A DNA stretch of 64,000 nucleotides. It comes from Diplosphaera chodatii. Taxonomy: Eukaryota > Chlorophyta > Trebouxiophyceae > Prasiolales > Stichococcaceae. Under the pieces are notes generated by a model. That model was not told the DNA's origin and did no database searches. It saw only the letters and a program-made list of their open reading frames with translations. The DNA lies in the NCBI GenBank assembly GCA_032358165.1, contig JAALGY010000061.1, positions 1,240,001 through 1,304,000 of the forward strand, in the 5' to 3' direction. Positions within the stretch are counted from its first letter, which is position 1. Every line of letters begins with the position of its first letter. Shown here piece after piece: positions 32,777 through 44,700 of the stretch. The position numbers were made by a program, and so were the translations under genes.

Positions 32777-35504
32777 TCAGTTCCTCTGCCGCTTCCCGCC
32801 GCCGCTATCGCCGTCATTGGAGCGCTTGCGCCCCCGGCCCCGGCCACCGCCCCGGCCGCCGCCCCGCCCCCTGCCGCCGCCACGACCCCGGCCGCCACCC
32901 CGGCCCCTGCCGCCGCCGCCGCCGCCGGTGCTGCCGCGCTCCGCAGCGGCCCTGAACTGCTCGGCGGCCTGCGGCAGGGCAGCCACACCATCAGCTGATG
33001 CTCAGCAGGTGCCAGAGATTGTCTCGCTGTCAGATGGTGTCGAATGCAAAGGCACTTGCATGATGAGGCCTGGCGTGTCTTCCCATCGAGTAACAACAGC
33101 AATGCATGACTTGACTGCGCAGTCAAAGACAGCCTGCTGTTCCTGCGATGATGTGTGAACTAGCAACTGTTCCTGCCCCGCATTTCTTTCATCAGCAGGC
33201 CCACACTCTGTTGTGACCCTAGCTCGGCAGTAGAAGCATGCGAAGCGCACCTTGTCAATCAGCGCCTGCTCCTCGTCGCCCGTGATGAGCGCGATGCCCG
33301 CCGTCCGCTTGTCGTCCCCGTCGACCAGCTCCACCTTGCCGTCGGCGTCGGCCTTTGCCAGCGCGGTCTTTGCAGACTCGGCGGTGTCGAACCGCACAAA
33401 GCCCTCCGTGTCGCCCTGCGCATAGATCACAGCCAATGTACAGCTTTGGAGCACCGTGTGCTGTGTGCACTGAAACAAGAGCGCAAGATAGTCCTCTTGA
33501 CTATCTGCCCCACATCGAAGCACAGAAGGTGTTCCTTCAGGGGGCACACTGCGCAGCCTTAACCTCTGTACCGACCCTGATCTCCAACTTGGATATAGAG
33601 CGATACACCCACCGGTTTGAAGTTGACGAACTTCACGCCGGCGTCGCGGCCCCCAAAGAAGCTGCGGATGGCGTGGAAGCCCATGCTGGCGCCCTCGCCC
33701 TCCAGCTGCAGGCAATTTGCAGGGAGGTCGGCTCACTTTGCAGCTGTGATATTGTTTGCACGTTGAGGTTGAAGGGGACACCAATTGCACGTGAATTGCA
33801 GTTTTTTGCGAGGCCTGTCCACACTGTTGGCCGTATGGTGGATATATTGAGGTGGCCGTGCTCGGCGCGGCATACCTTGATGCTCACGAATGTCTCCCGT
33901 GGCACATCGAAGTTGCCTGCCCCCTGCGCTACGGCGTCTGGCGCCGCAGCAGCCGGCTCCGCCTTCTGTGCTGCTGCCGCCGGCTCTGCTGCTGGCGCCG
34001 CTGCAGACCCTGCGGCCGCTGCCGGCGCTGCATCCCCCCCTGTGGCCGCATCTCCTGCTGGCGCTGCGTCCCTTGCCCCGGTCGCAGGCTGCACTGCGTC
34101 TGCCATCTCTGCGTCGCCTGCCTCTGCCGCCTCTGCCGCCGGGGCAACGCCATTGGCGTTGGCCGGGTTGTTGGGCGACAGCGGGCGCTCGTGCCGCTGC
34201 TGCTTCTTCCTCGCCACATAGTCTGCCTTCGGCTCCATGTGGAGCACCGCGCCCGCGTGCTCAATGCGCATCTTCATCACCTGCAGCATGCACTTGAGCA
34301 CATCGGTGCATTGTGCGTGTGTGTGGAACCATCAGCAGGATCGACCTCGGCTCAGCAGCCTGCATGCATATGTCGCGGACTGTGTGCAACATGCTGCAAA
34401 AGATAGATATCACACTTGGTCAGCATCGTACTGATGTGAGGCAGGTTGCAATGACAGGAATATCAACGTACCCGTTCGGCGTCCTCTTTAGAGGCAAACT
34501 CCACAAAGACTGAGCCGCGGAAGTCCTTGCTGTTTAAGTGACGCCGCATGCGCAGGCTGTTCACGGGGGCGTGCGCCGTGAAGACCGCCATCAGGCTGTC
34601 CAGGGACTCGTCATGCGGGAAGGGCGCGGCATACAGCGACCGCTCGTCGATTGCCGCCATCGCCTCATCCTGGTTCAGCTCCTGCAGTTTTGGGAAAACA
34701 AGTTGCCCGATATCTGGAAGCAATACTGATGTTGAAGCCCCACTCTGACAGCTGGAGGTATGCTGCAGGGTTGGCACACTTGACACAAGCCAAGGATAGC
34801 AATCAGAGAGCACCAGCGAACCTGTGTGCGCTTGATGCGGGTGCCGTCCTCGCTGACAGTCAGCAGCTGCGAGTCTGCCAGCGCCGCTGCGACGCCTTTG
34901 AGGACGGTCTCCGGCACCTGCAAGCGCCAACAAGCATCATGCTGCCGTGCAGATGTACAACATTGATGTGGGCCTGTAGCAGTTGAGCGAGACTGGCCAA
35001 GGCATCACCAACCCTCCGACTGGCATATATGCATGCTCCTGCTGCCGCTGCATGCACAGTGAGCACTCCTGAGGGTAGTTGTTGCATTGCTCACATTGGC
35101 GGCTGTCAGCGGGCCGCCTTCGCCACCCTTGAGCTCCAGCAGCGTGCGCATGCGGCTGAAGGTGCAGATGAGGGCCAGCGACACGAAGCCGTCCGGCGCC
35201 TCTTCCACCGCCGACAGCAGGAAGGCATCGCGCGGCAGGTTGCTGTCGGAGAAGTAGAACTCGACCTGCCATGTGGGAAAAGTGCGCCGCCTCACGGCAG
35301 GTATGTCATCAACACGATGCATGCGATGCGGTGAATGGTGATCGCAATACGCTGCCACGCACATGATCATCCAAGGGGTTCAAAGGATGTCATGCGCTGG
35401 TATGTGCGTGCATCGATCGACATGTGCAGTGTCACTGCGCTATGCATGAAGGAGCATGCCTGTTTGCGGGCTTTCTGCTTGACTTCATCGCTGAGCTCTG
35501 CCAT
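32777..35504 (-). CDS. La (SSB-type) RNA-binding protein
   Basis: La binds the 3' UUU-OH ends of new RNA polymerase III transcripts and protects and folds tRNA and other precursors in the nucleus. The ATG at 35504 gives MAELSDEVKQKARKQ, spliced to the La motif VEFYFSDSNLPRDAFL (about 35265), with the winged helix running through VPETVLKGVAAALADSQLL (about 34920-34860). RRM1 follows, with PHDESLDSLMAVF and FRGSVFVEFASKEDAERV (about 34680-34470). An unusually Ala/Pro-rich linker spans about 34180-33920. A second RRM contains SFFGGRDAGVKFVNF (about 33670-33610) and GFVRFDTAESAKTALAKA (about 33420-33330). The C-terminus is a Gly/Arg-repeat tail (about 32930-32820) followed by a basic end with KRSN and KRQRN, a likely nuclear signal. 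The gene is divergent from Fcf2. Confidence 0.92.
32822..32932 (-). repeat. GRG/RGGG coding repeat in the La tail
   Basis: The coding strand carries an array of GGCCGGGG-like units encoding alternating Gly and Arg (GGRGRGGGRGRGGGRG...). It forms the C-terminal RNA-binding tail of the La protein. The DNA is strongly purine/GC-skewed and could slip. Confidence 0.85.
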
Positions 35505-35862
35505 GATGGCGCTGTGCTGCGGTTGCACGTCTTCCGAGCCGGATGTGAAAGCTAGCAGCAACGGCAGTCGATGTTCCCACGTTCCCAGTCCCTTGATCAG
35601 TCCGGCAAACAGCAGACGATGTTTACGTGTGCCACCAGTGCGCGACGCCAGTGAAGCAAAAGACTGAGCTGACACAGCAAATCACGCTTCTCGTGTCGCA
35701 AACAGTAGAATGACATTTCAGCTGCCGCCGTCTCGGAAGAAGCAAGCAAGCTCGCTACTCACACTAGCTAAATCTCATGGGCTTGCGATGTGCTTGCAAT
35801 GGTGTAGCTGTCGTTTTCGGCCCACATCTTGCTGCAGCATAGTAGCCGCGCAGCTGGTCACG
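35505..35862. promoter_or_regulatory. Shared divergent promoter of La and Fcf2
   Basis: Only 358 bases separate the La start (35504, minus) from the preferred Fcf2 start (35863, plus), or 205 bases if Fcf2 begins at the in-frame ATG 35710. No TATA box was seen. Both promoters must fit in this interval. Confidence 0.55.
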
Positions 35863-38386
35863 ATGATAGCCAGCGAGCCAGGCACGGCAAGGCGGTCCAG
35901 CCGCCGCCGCCGCAGCGGCGGCCACCGTGCGGAGCCAGAGGAGCCTGCCGATGAAGATGTGCTGTCGTCGCAGGCCACGGGTGTGGCATTGGCTATTGTG
36001 CACCGCGTCGTCGTTTGCTAGATGTTCATGTCGACGAGTTTGCCTGGAAGGCTGCCCTGCATCCTCATGTGCGCGTGCAACAGTGTCGCAGATGGGTCGC
36101 CGGCTTCATCATGACACTCCGACGGCTTCTTTGTACAGAGGACACCAGCCAGGCGCAAGGCGTCAGCACGCGGCGCAGCAGGGCAGCCCGCAGCAGCGGC
36201 AACGGCAGCAACGGCGCACCTTCGCAGGAGCCCGCGACACCAGGCGTGCCGGGCACACTGCGCCGCTCGCAGCGCCGCCAGGCCCGGCAGGAGGCTGAGA
36301 GCCCCCTCACCACTGCAGGCCAGTCGACGTCCAGCTGATTGCGTGCTCATGCTCGAGGCAATGCAAACTGCTCTGCGAGAGCAGCCCACTCACCGCTTCA
36401 CCATTGCATGGCCTAAGTGTCGCTGTTGCTCAAATGCAGATGACGACGAGGCAGGCAGCGGCAAGCAGATACCGTTACCTGCAAGGCGGCAAGGTGACGT
36501 GGCTGAGTCTGCAGCGGTATCAGCAGCACAGACAACAGCTGAGCCAGACAGTGCACAGCCGGCAGCTGAGGAGTCACAAGCTGTGCCGCCGGCAGGCAAG
36601 GGGTCGGCGTCACAACCGTCTGGCAGCAGAAGTACCTGGAGGAGAGCTGCCGCACCTGCTGCTACTGCACCCGAAGAGGCCGCTGCAGAGTCTCCACCTC
36701 GACAGCAGAGTGCGGCTGCCGCTGCTGCCGAGGCCTCAGGTGTGGAAAGTGAAGACAGTGATCAGGGAGGTCCAGCAGCCATGGAGCTGGGGGATGACCT
36801 GCTGCACCAGCTGGCAGCTGGCATGGCGGCAGCGCTGGCGCCGCGACGGCAGCCCGAGGCGGGTGGCTCGGGGCCATCAGCGGAGCCGGAAGCCAGCGAG
36901 ACAGATCTGTCAGATGGCAGCAGCAGCGGAGATGAGGACTCTAGCAGCAGCGGCAGCGAGCAGGAGCGCGATGGTGCTGGCGGGGCAGCGCCACGGCGAG
37001 GAGCCAGCGGTCTGACCAAAGCAGGTGGGGTCCTTGCTCGCTTGTTCACAAGACCTGCTACCTATTCTGGGGCCGGGACCTGTGCAGTGCCCACCCTGGC
37101 AGCCCGTGTCGCGCACCTGTGTCCAGACTGATGTGATGGGCCGTGCTGCAGAGAGGGCGGCGCTGCACTGGGTGCCGCAGTCACAGCTGCCCACGCTGAA
37201 CGATGATGAGACGCTCGACCGGCTGGAGCAGGCGGCTCGCAGCGGCTTGGCAGCCCGGGCCAAGCAGGTACACTTCTGGGGTGGCAGCCTTAACTCGCAG
37301 AGCTGCAGAGCCGGCAGTGTCACTGGCTGCGCCAGACGACAGCGTGTGCATGCGCAGCCCCGCGAACGGCCGCCTGAAACACATGTTCCTACAGATGGCC
37401 ACACACTGTTCTGGCACAACAGCTGGCTGGCCTCCACAGGTACTGGCGCCGCCGCAGGACGCCCGCCGCCTGGCACGCGAGCAGCGCAGGAACCGCCCAG
37501 ACACCGCGGGCGACGGCTGGTTCGACCTGCCCGCCACCCAGATCACGCCCCAGGCAAGCCCGCCGTCCCTGCTGCACGGCTGCTGTGCGCCCTGCTCTCG
37601 TGCAGGCACGTCAGGCTGGCTCATGTAGCATGCCCCTCAATCAGCATCCCCCTGTTTGAACACAGCAGGGGCAACTGCCATCGTGGGTCAAATCAGCAGA
37701 AGGAGCAGTTTGGTGTCACCATCAGCTGACGGTCGCCTTGTTGATCCTGCACAGGTGAAGCAGGACCTGCGGATGCTGGCGTTGCGGGGGGCGCTGGACC
37801 CCAAGCGCTTCTACCGCAACCCCGACGCCACCAAGTTCCCAAAGTACTTCCAGATGGGCACGGTGGTGGGCGGCCCGACGGACTTCTACACTGGTGCGCA
37901 GCATGACCCACTTGACCGTAACACACTTCACCGTAATCTTGCCACAGAGACTATGACTGTGCAATTCGCCGCTCGTATGAGCAACAGGCTCACAGCTGGA
38001 ATCACCGCTTTGTCCTGGCACTTTCCTGACAATCAATATGCGTGCAGGTCGGTTGACGAAGAAGGAGCGGCGGCAGACGCTGACAGAGGAGCTGCTGGCG
38101 GACCAGGCGCTGCAGCAGGCGCACAAGCGGCGCTTTGCCAAGCTGCAGGTCAGGATGGCATGCTGTCATCATCTGGGACCTCTCCCAGACCTGTCATGAG
38201 ACATATGAATGTGGATGTACCGGCGTGATGAGCCTCTCCTGCAGCATGCACAGCCTGACCTCGACACAACTTGCCTGTGCCGCTGTGCAGGCTGAGCGCA
38301 GCAAGTTCAAGGACAAGCGCACGATTGCAAAGCGCAAGACGTCCAACCCACGGTTGAAGGCGCGGCGGAAGAAGCCGAAGCACTAG
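35863..38386 (+). CDS. Fcf2/DNTTIP2 family rRNA-processing protein
   Basis: Fcf2 is a nucleolar factor for early pre-rRNA cleavages in the small-subunit processome. The conserved Fcf2 domain is spread over four C-terminal exons. These give GDGWFDLPATQITP (about 37510-37554), LDPKRFYRNPD and FPKYFQMGTVVGGPTDFY (about 37756-37893), RLTKKERRQTLTEELLAD (about 38048-38103), and a basic tail, AERSKFKDKRTIAKRKTS, to the stop at 38386. The N-terminal half is low-complexity: basic TARRSSRRRRSGG, then Ala/Ser/Glu-rich sequence (about 36440-37025) with acidic serine runs typical of nucleolar proteins. I chose ATG 35863 (MIASEPG) because basic nucleolar-type sequence follows at once. ATG 35710 is in frame and would add 51 residues. 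The domain end is intact. Confidence 0.92.
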
Positions 38387-38760
38387 ATGCTCTGACCGTG
38401 AATACCTTTCACCAGATGACTTCCGATACCGAGATCACTTCTCGGAGCAAGCAGTTGTGTGCTTACCTGCAAATGACAGTGTGACACTCATCTGGCATGA
38501 AAGAGTGGGTGCAGCTCTGCTGCATGAGTCGTCATTTGTTTGTCTACAACTGCAGCATGCCACTGCCAGCTTGCAGCAATTCCGATCAGACTACGATCTG
38601 TTTCACCTAAGGCTCGCAGCCTGCTACTTGTGTGCTTGACCCTGCCCATGCGCTGATTGTGCTGTGATGCTCGTCGTTTTAGCAGCTTTTTGCAAATGAG
38701 GTGCGGATCCGACCCTTGAAATTGCGCAAAAGGGCAGCGTGAAGCCGTACAGGGTACATC
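38387..38760. promoter_or_regulatory. Fcf2 3' region and COG1 promoter
   Basis: These 374 bases separate two plus-strand genes. They must contain the Fcf2 3' UTR and COG1 promoter. No TGTAA or TATA motif and no conserved ORF was seen. Confidence 0.45.
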
Positions 38761-41700
38761 ATGGTGCGTCAAGCGCCAGTGAAGGCGCACGGGATGAGCG
38801 AGGCCGCCCGCAAAGCTGAGCTGCTGTTTGAGACCTCGACAGTGGCTGAGATCAGAGAGGTGAGGCGCTCTTGCCTGCACAACAAGCGCGTTTTCAAGGG
38901 CGACACGAGGTTGCAAGCTCAACACTGTGCAGCACGACGTTTGATTCAGCATCCGATGCTCATCCTGTGCATTCAGGTGGAGACAAAGGCCAATGCGGAA
39001 ATTGAGGAGAAGAAGGCAGCGCTGCGTCAGCTGGTCGGAGACTCCTACAGGTGTGTGTAGTGCTTTGGGCTGCAGCCGTGGCGACTGCAGACACCTTTAC
39101 GAGTATGCCAGCTGGTGCTGATCACCCTTCGCAGTGGTGAACACCGCCACAGTGCGACACCAATACCCACACCGCAGGGACCTCATCTCCAGCGCGGACA
39201 CCATCTTGGCAATGGCCAACACCTGCAATGCCGTGGTGGACAACATCGCCGGCGTCCAGGTGCGCTGGAAAACCACCTGCAACCTGCCATGGCATGTGCC
39301 ACCGTAGTGCGGGTTGGCCAGCTTGATGGTTGGTCTGTGTTCGATCATTGGGCGCGGTCGATGTGCAGGGCGGCTTGGCACGGCTGACGGACAGCCTGGC
39401 CCCCGCGGAGGGCGCCGCACCAGAGGAACTGTCCGCTGGCGCCAGCAAACGGGAGCAGCTGCATGGTGGGGACCGGGATCCGCATTGGATACGAATTGTC
39501 TTGGTGTCATTCACAATGCTCCCCTGACATTGCGTCAACATGGCACGGCTTGCAATTTGGATCTGTCGTCAACTGATTGCATTATGGAGGCTGCTGAGAT
39601 GCGGGTGGGCTTGTTACACACAGCACCTGACATGTGTGTTGAATGCACCTGTGCAGCGGTTGGGGGCCGCATCAAGTACCTGGTGGACACCCCCGAGACG
39701 CTGTGGGGCTGCCTGGATGCCGGCAGCTTCCTGGCGGCCGCGCACCGCTACCTGCGGGCGTCGCTGGTGTACGAGGCGCTGCAGGGTGGGGACGCGGCGT
39801 CCGCCATGCGCCAGTTCCCGCTCGTGCGCACGCAGTGGCCCCTGGTCGCCAAGTTCAGGTCGGACACCTCAGCACATTGATGCTGTTTCTACTGCGTGCC
39901 TGATGCTTGGGGCCAGCTTCGGATGGGCCAGGTCGTACTGGGCTGCATCATGCATGGCGAGAAGCACACCAACTTCCAGAATTCCTGCAGTCCACATTTT
40001 GCGGCAAAGCGGTGGTGTGGTGTGTGAAGCCCCACCAACACAATGTGCCGCTGCAGGGGCCAGATCTTGAGCCGTGCAAAGCAGCAGCTGGCTGGCCCGG
40101 CGGGGCGGGCCGCCCCCGCGGCAGCAGATGCCCTGGCAGCAGCGGCCTTCCTAGAGCAGCTGTCATCGCAGCAGGTTTGATCAGCATGCGCACACATACC
40201 TGACCACCTCGTATGATCCCACCTTCGGCCCTGAAAGCGCCCAGATACTGCCCACTGATGAGCAGCACACATCCACAGCCGAGCTGCCGGATGGGAGGTG
40301 TGCACAGCGCGCTTTGTGCATGAGGATGCCGGCCGCTGTAAGGTTGTCACCATGCTCAGTGATCGCATGTGACCACAGCACTGCGAGGCTTTGCCGCTTG
40401 CTGGCAGCCGCAGCTTCACCTGTATCTGCCATGGCAATGAAGGTTTCTGGTCGAGCACATGCTTGTACGCAAGTGCCAGCTTTTGCTCCAGCCGACATCG
40501 CTGTTGCCATGGGCAGGTCGTTGGCTTGTCATGTGCATAGTCTGATCCTTGGGTGTAAGACACGCCCTCACACGCTAATCTCGAAGTGAGGCTTGGGAGG
40601 AGCTTGATGTTTTGTGAGTCTGCAGGCGCTAGAGCTGTTCCTGTCGTCCCGCCTCGCGCTCCTCAAAGCCCGATTTGCGCCGGGCTCTGACGCCAGGAGG
40701 GACAGTGGTGCCGAAACACTCGCGGCGCTACTGGCGGACCTGGCAGCGCTGGTGCAGGACACCATCTGTCAGGTAATCAATGCATGATGCATGCATTGAC
40801 AGGCTCGACACTTCTTAAAATCTAAATGAGAGGTGGTGGCACTGGCGACACTGACTGACAAGGCCTCAGTGGTGCAGCAATCCCGCTGTAGGCCACCATC
40901 TGACAGGCAAACACACTGCTGTTGCTTCAAAATCACACTCGTGAATGTGGCACATGGCCACGGATGCGCTGCCTCCTGCAGGTGGGTGAGCTGCTGCTGC
41001 AGCCGCCGTCAGACCTGGGCGGGGCTGCTCCGTTGCTGCCGCAGCTGGTGACGCCACCGGCGGACGACGCTGCGGACTCTGTGGGCGAGCTGCTGTTTGG
41101 TCCGCTGGCAGCCGCAGGCAGCGGCTCCCCCGAAGCAGACCGATGGCAGGTGAGTTCAGCCAACTGCAGCGACAAGATGCTCGTCACGCCCAAAGCACCG
41201 TGTCGAAGTTGCTTCAGGCAACAAGAGGGACGGGGTTACAGGGCCCATGCTGATGCCTGAGCGTGTGCTGGGGATGTGCAGGATCTGACAGAACTGCCGG
41301 TGAAGCACCTGGCGGCGCTGCCAGCAGGCGCCGTGAGCGCCGCGGCCGCCGAGTGGCTGTCCACTGCGGCAGCAGCAGTTGAGCAGGCCGCCCCGCAGCT
41401 CCTGCAGTCCGCAGCCACGGCGCAGGAGCTGGCAGCAGCGGAGGCGGCTGCGAGGGCCTCGATCGCAGCCTGGGGCGGCCCAGCCCAATCAGCAGGGCAG
41501 GACGCAGGACAGCAGGCAGAGCAGCAGCTGCTTCAGCAGCAACCGCAGCAGCAGCCGGGGCAGGGACTTCAGCTCAGGACCTGGGCGGCGGTCTCGGACT
41601 GGGTGCTGGGGCGGCAGCTGGACGTTTGGCAGTCCGTCTTCGAGGCCAGCTTCCTGCAGCGGGGCAAGACGCTCATCGCTGCAGCGTTCAGTCAGGTGAA

Positions 41701-44700
41701 CAGACATCCAGACGTTCGAAGCCGCCCTTGATGCGGGACGTCTGCAAGAGAGTGTTCGGCTGCGGGCAATGCCTCAAGGCCTCGGTCTTCCACCAAGTGT
41801 ATGGTGTAGGCCGCCAGCGACCAGACCGTGCAGCTTGGTGATGTGGAACAGTCTCACCCTATAGGCTTCTTGGCGCAGGCAGTGGAAGGCCTAAATGGCC
41901 CCCTCGACGCCGCAGCCGAGGCGGCCGCCAGGCTGCCGGCGGCGCCGCCCGGCGCCTTCTGCTCGGAGGCGTGGCACAGCGATGCCCGCGGAGCGCAGCC
42001 GCCCGCACAGCACGCGCGTGAGGGCGGCAGCGCGGCCGCGCCGGCAGCCCCGCCACAGCCCGAGCAGCAGCAGCTGCCAGGTGCGGACTGATCGATTGAT
42101 CGGTTGATCGATTGCGCACCAGTCTAAGCTTTTGTATGCCCCGTGCTCAACTTGCAACACCATGAATGCAGCAGTGTGCCGCTGAGCATCCTGAGCTGCA
42201 GGCTGCCTGTGAGTTTGTTGAGGCGTGCACGCTCCAGCGCGTGTCCCGGACCTCAGCTGAGTGCGGTCACATTGCAGGGTGGCGGCCCAGGGTCGAGGAG
42301 ATGCGCGCAGGCTTTGACGCCGGCGTGCGGGGCGCGCTCGACGACGCGCTGCTGCTGCTGCGGCCGGCGACCCCGGGGGCGCATGACGCGCACAGCGGCG
42401 CCGGCTTCAGGAGGGCCGGCGGCGCGCGGCCGCCGGCCTCGCCGCGGGCTGCTGAGCTGGAGCCGTTCCTGCAGGAGCGGTGAGCAGCGGTGACGGCGGG
42501 TGCACGGCTGTCCGAACTCTCGTGTGAAGCAGCTCCTGCGTCTTGCCAAGCGGCGACCGCAACTGCTTGCTTCTGTATCAGGTGTCTGCTGGCGGCGCAT
42601 GCGACGGCAACAAAGCTGGGCGAGCGCCTGGAGGCGCTGCTTCCTGCTTCCACTCCGTTCGCCACGGCAGATGCCGGCTGTGCGCCCGTGGCGGAGGGGG
42701 CGCTGCTGCTCGCGCGCCTGGCGACAGCGGTGGCCGAAGACACGCCCGCGCTGCAGGTGCGCCCACCACGGCTTGTTGAAGGTAGCCCTCTGCGCCGGGA
42801 CAGGTCTCGCGCCGCTGTTCCTGCGTCGCCCCGGCTACAGACTGACCATCTATCAGAGCCTTTGAGAAGATCTCTCCTTCTGGGCGTGTGGAGCTGTTCT
42901 TTCAGATGTGCATGCGGTGATTGCTGGACCCACCGTCGAGCCATCACGGGAGAATGGCATGCAACTCTGGCAGGTCGTGCTGGGGAAGGCAGCAGACTGG
43001 CGTGCGAATCCCGCGGGGCGGGCCTGGGCGCAACCAGCCGCCGCGGCCGTCAGTCAGAGGTGCATCAACCTCCTGGTGTCAAGGGTCACTACAGCAACAC
43101 GCATTGGACATTGCCTCATCTGCATGTCTTGCAGAGCGCGTGTACCACAATGGCGCAATCTCTTGGCGCTGCAGATGAGCCCGCGTGCTGATGTCATGTC
43201 TGGCATGTCGACGGCAGGTCGCAGGGCAAGGGGCAGAGCCAGCTGGGCGAGGTGCAGGCGGCGCTGCGGGCGGTGGCGGCCTCCGCCTTTGCCGTCTGGG
43301 CCTCCTGGGCCGGCAGGTAATGTCGAGTGGCTGTGTCCACAGCATACCGCCTGGAACTTACAACGCTTTCACAGCATATGCCTCTGACTGCTTTGATTTA
43401 GATAGTACGGAGGTTCAGGCAATGCGCCGGTGTCAGTGACAGCAGCAGCAGCAGCAGGGACCCTGCTTTGTTGTTTGCAGGTCATTGGCAGCCGAGCTGG
43501 CGGCCGGCTTGAGGGCGGACACCGCGCTGACTTCGTCTGCGCCCCTACGCGGCTGGCAGGTGAATGGATATCACAGACGGTGTTGTCTGCCCTGTTCTGC
43601 TATGCCTTTAAAGAACACTCATGCACGTGTTGCTGATCGAGGTCACCCTGCAGACAGCTGAGGTGGACGAGCACATGGAACTAGCATGCACCGTCACAGC
43701 CGAAAGGCCACGATCTTGAGGCCATACATAATCTCCGCCGAGTCGCCCGGGATGGGTTCCCCGCAGGAGACGGTGGTGCCGGGGGAGGAGGGCGGCGACA
43801 TGCGCTTCCTGCTGCCGGGCGGCCCCTCCCCCGCGGCGCTGGCCGCCCTGCTGTCCGCCTGCCGCGAGCTGGACCGTGCAGGTAGATTTTTTGAGGACAC
43901 CTGTCCAAATATTTACCTCAAACGCCAGCCGGGCAGCAGCCGCCTTGCAGGGAGGAGCTCTGCTTCAAGGGGCGCGACTTTGGGCATGCCAAGCGAAGCA
44001 CCACCCCTGCAATCCTGCACGCAGGCGGCCACCGGCCGGGGTCCCTGGCGCTGGCGCTGCTGGAGTGGGAGCTGTCCGGGGCGGCGGTCGCCGCCCTGGG
44101 TCCGCTGCTGCAGGGTGCGTCCACCTGTCCGAGATTGTTCCACCTCATCCTTCCCCAGGCAGCATTGCACCTGTCAGCGCTTGCGTGCATCGCAAGACAT
44201 CTTCCCTTCCATTTTGCAAGTGTCAGCAGAGCCTCTTGCGTTGCAGACGGCACCGGCGGCACCACAGCAGCAGCGCAGCAGCCGCGCCAGGCGACAGGGG
44301 CCGCGCTGTCGGAGCGCGGCGTGCTGCAGCTGCTGTTCGATGCGCAGCTGCTGCGCACCGCCCTGGCGGGCGGCCGGCCCGCCAGCAGCAGCGGCCCCGC
44401 CGCACCACAGCTCAGGTGGCTGCTGCGCAGCAGAGTGTGCTGCGAGTGCCCTTCTGTGCCTGTAGTGGCAAATTAAAGAGCGCTGTGCTGCGCCCCGCCT
44501 GGGCACCTCTGCCGCGACCGCAGCTCTGGCACGAGCAAGCTGCCCAAAAGGAAGCCCAGCAACACCCATCATGCCCGACTCGCTATGGATTGAAATCATG
44601 TGGGTCTATGCGTGATTGCAGGCCCGGGGCGGCGTCGCCGGAGGCGGCCGCCCGCCGGCGGGAGTGGGCGGCGCTGGAGGAGGCCCTGCAGCAGCGGCTG

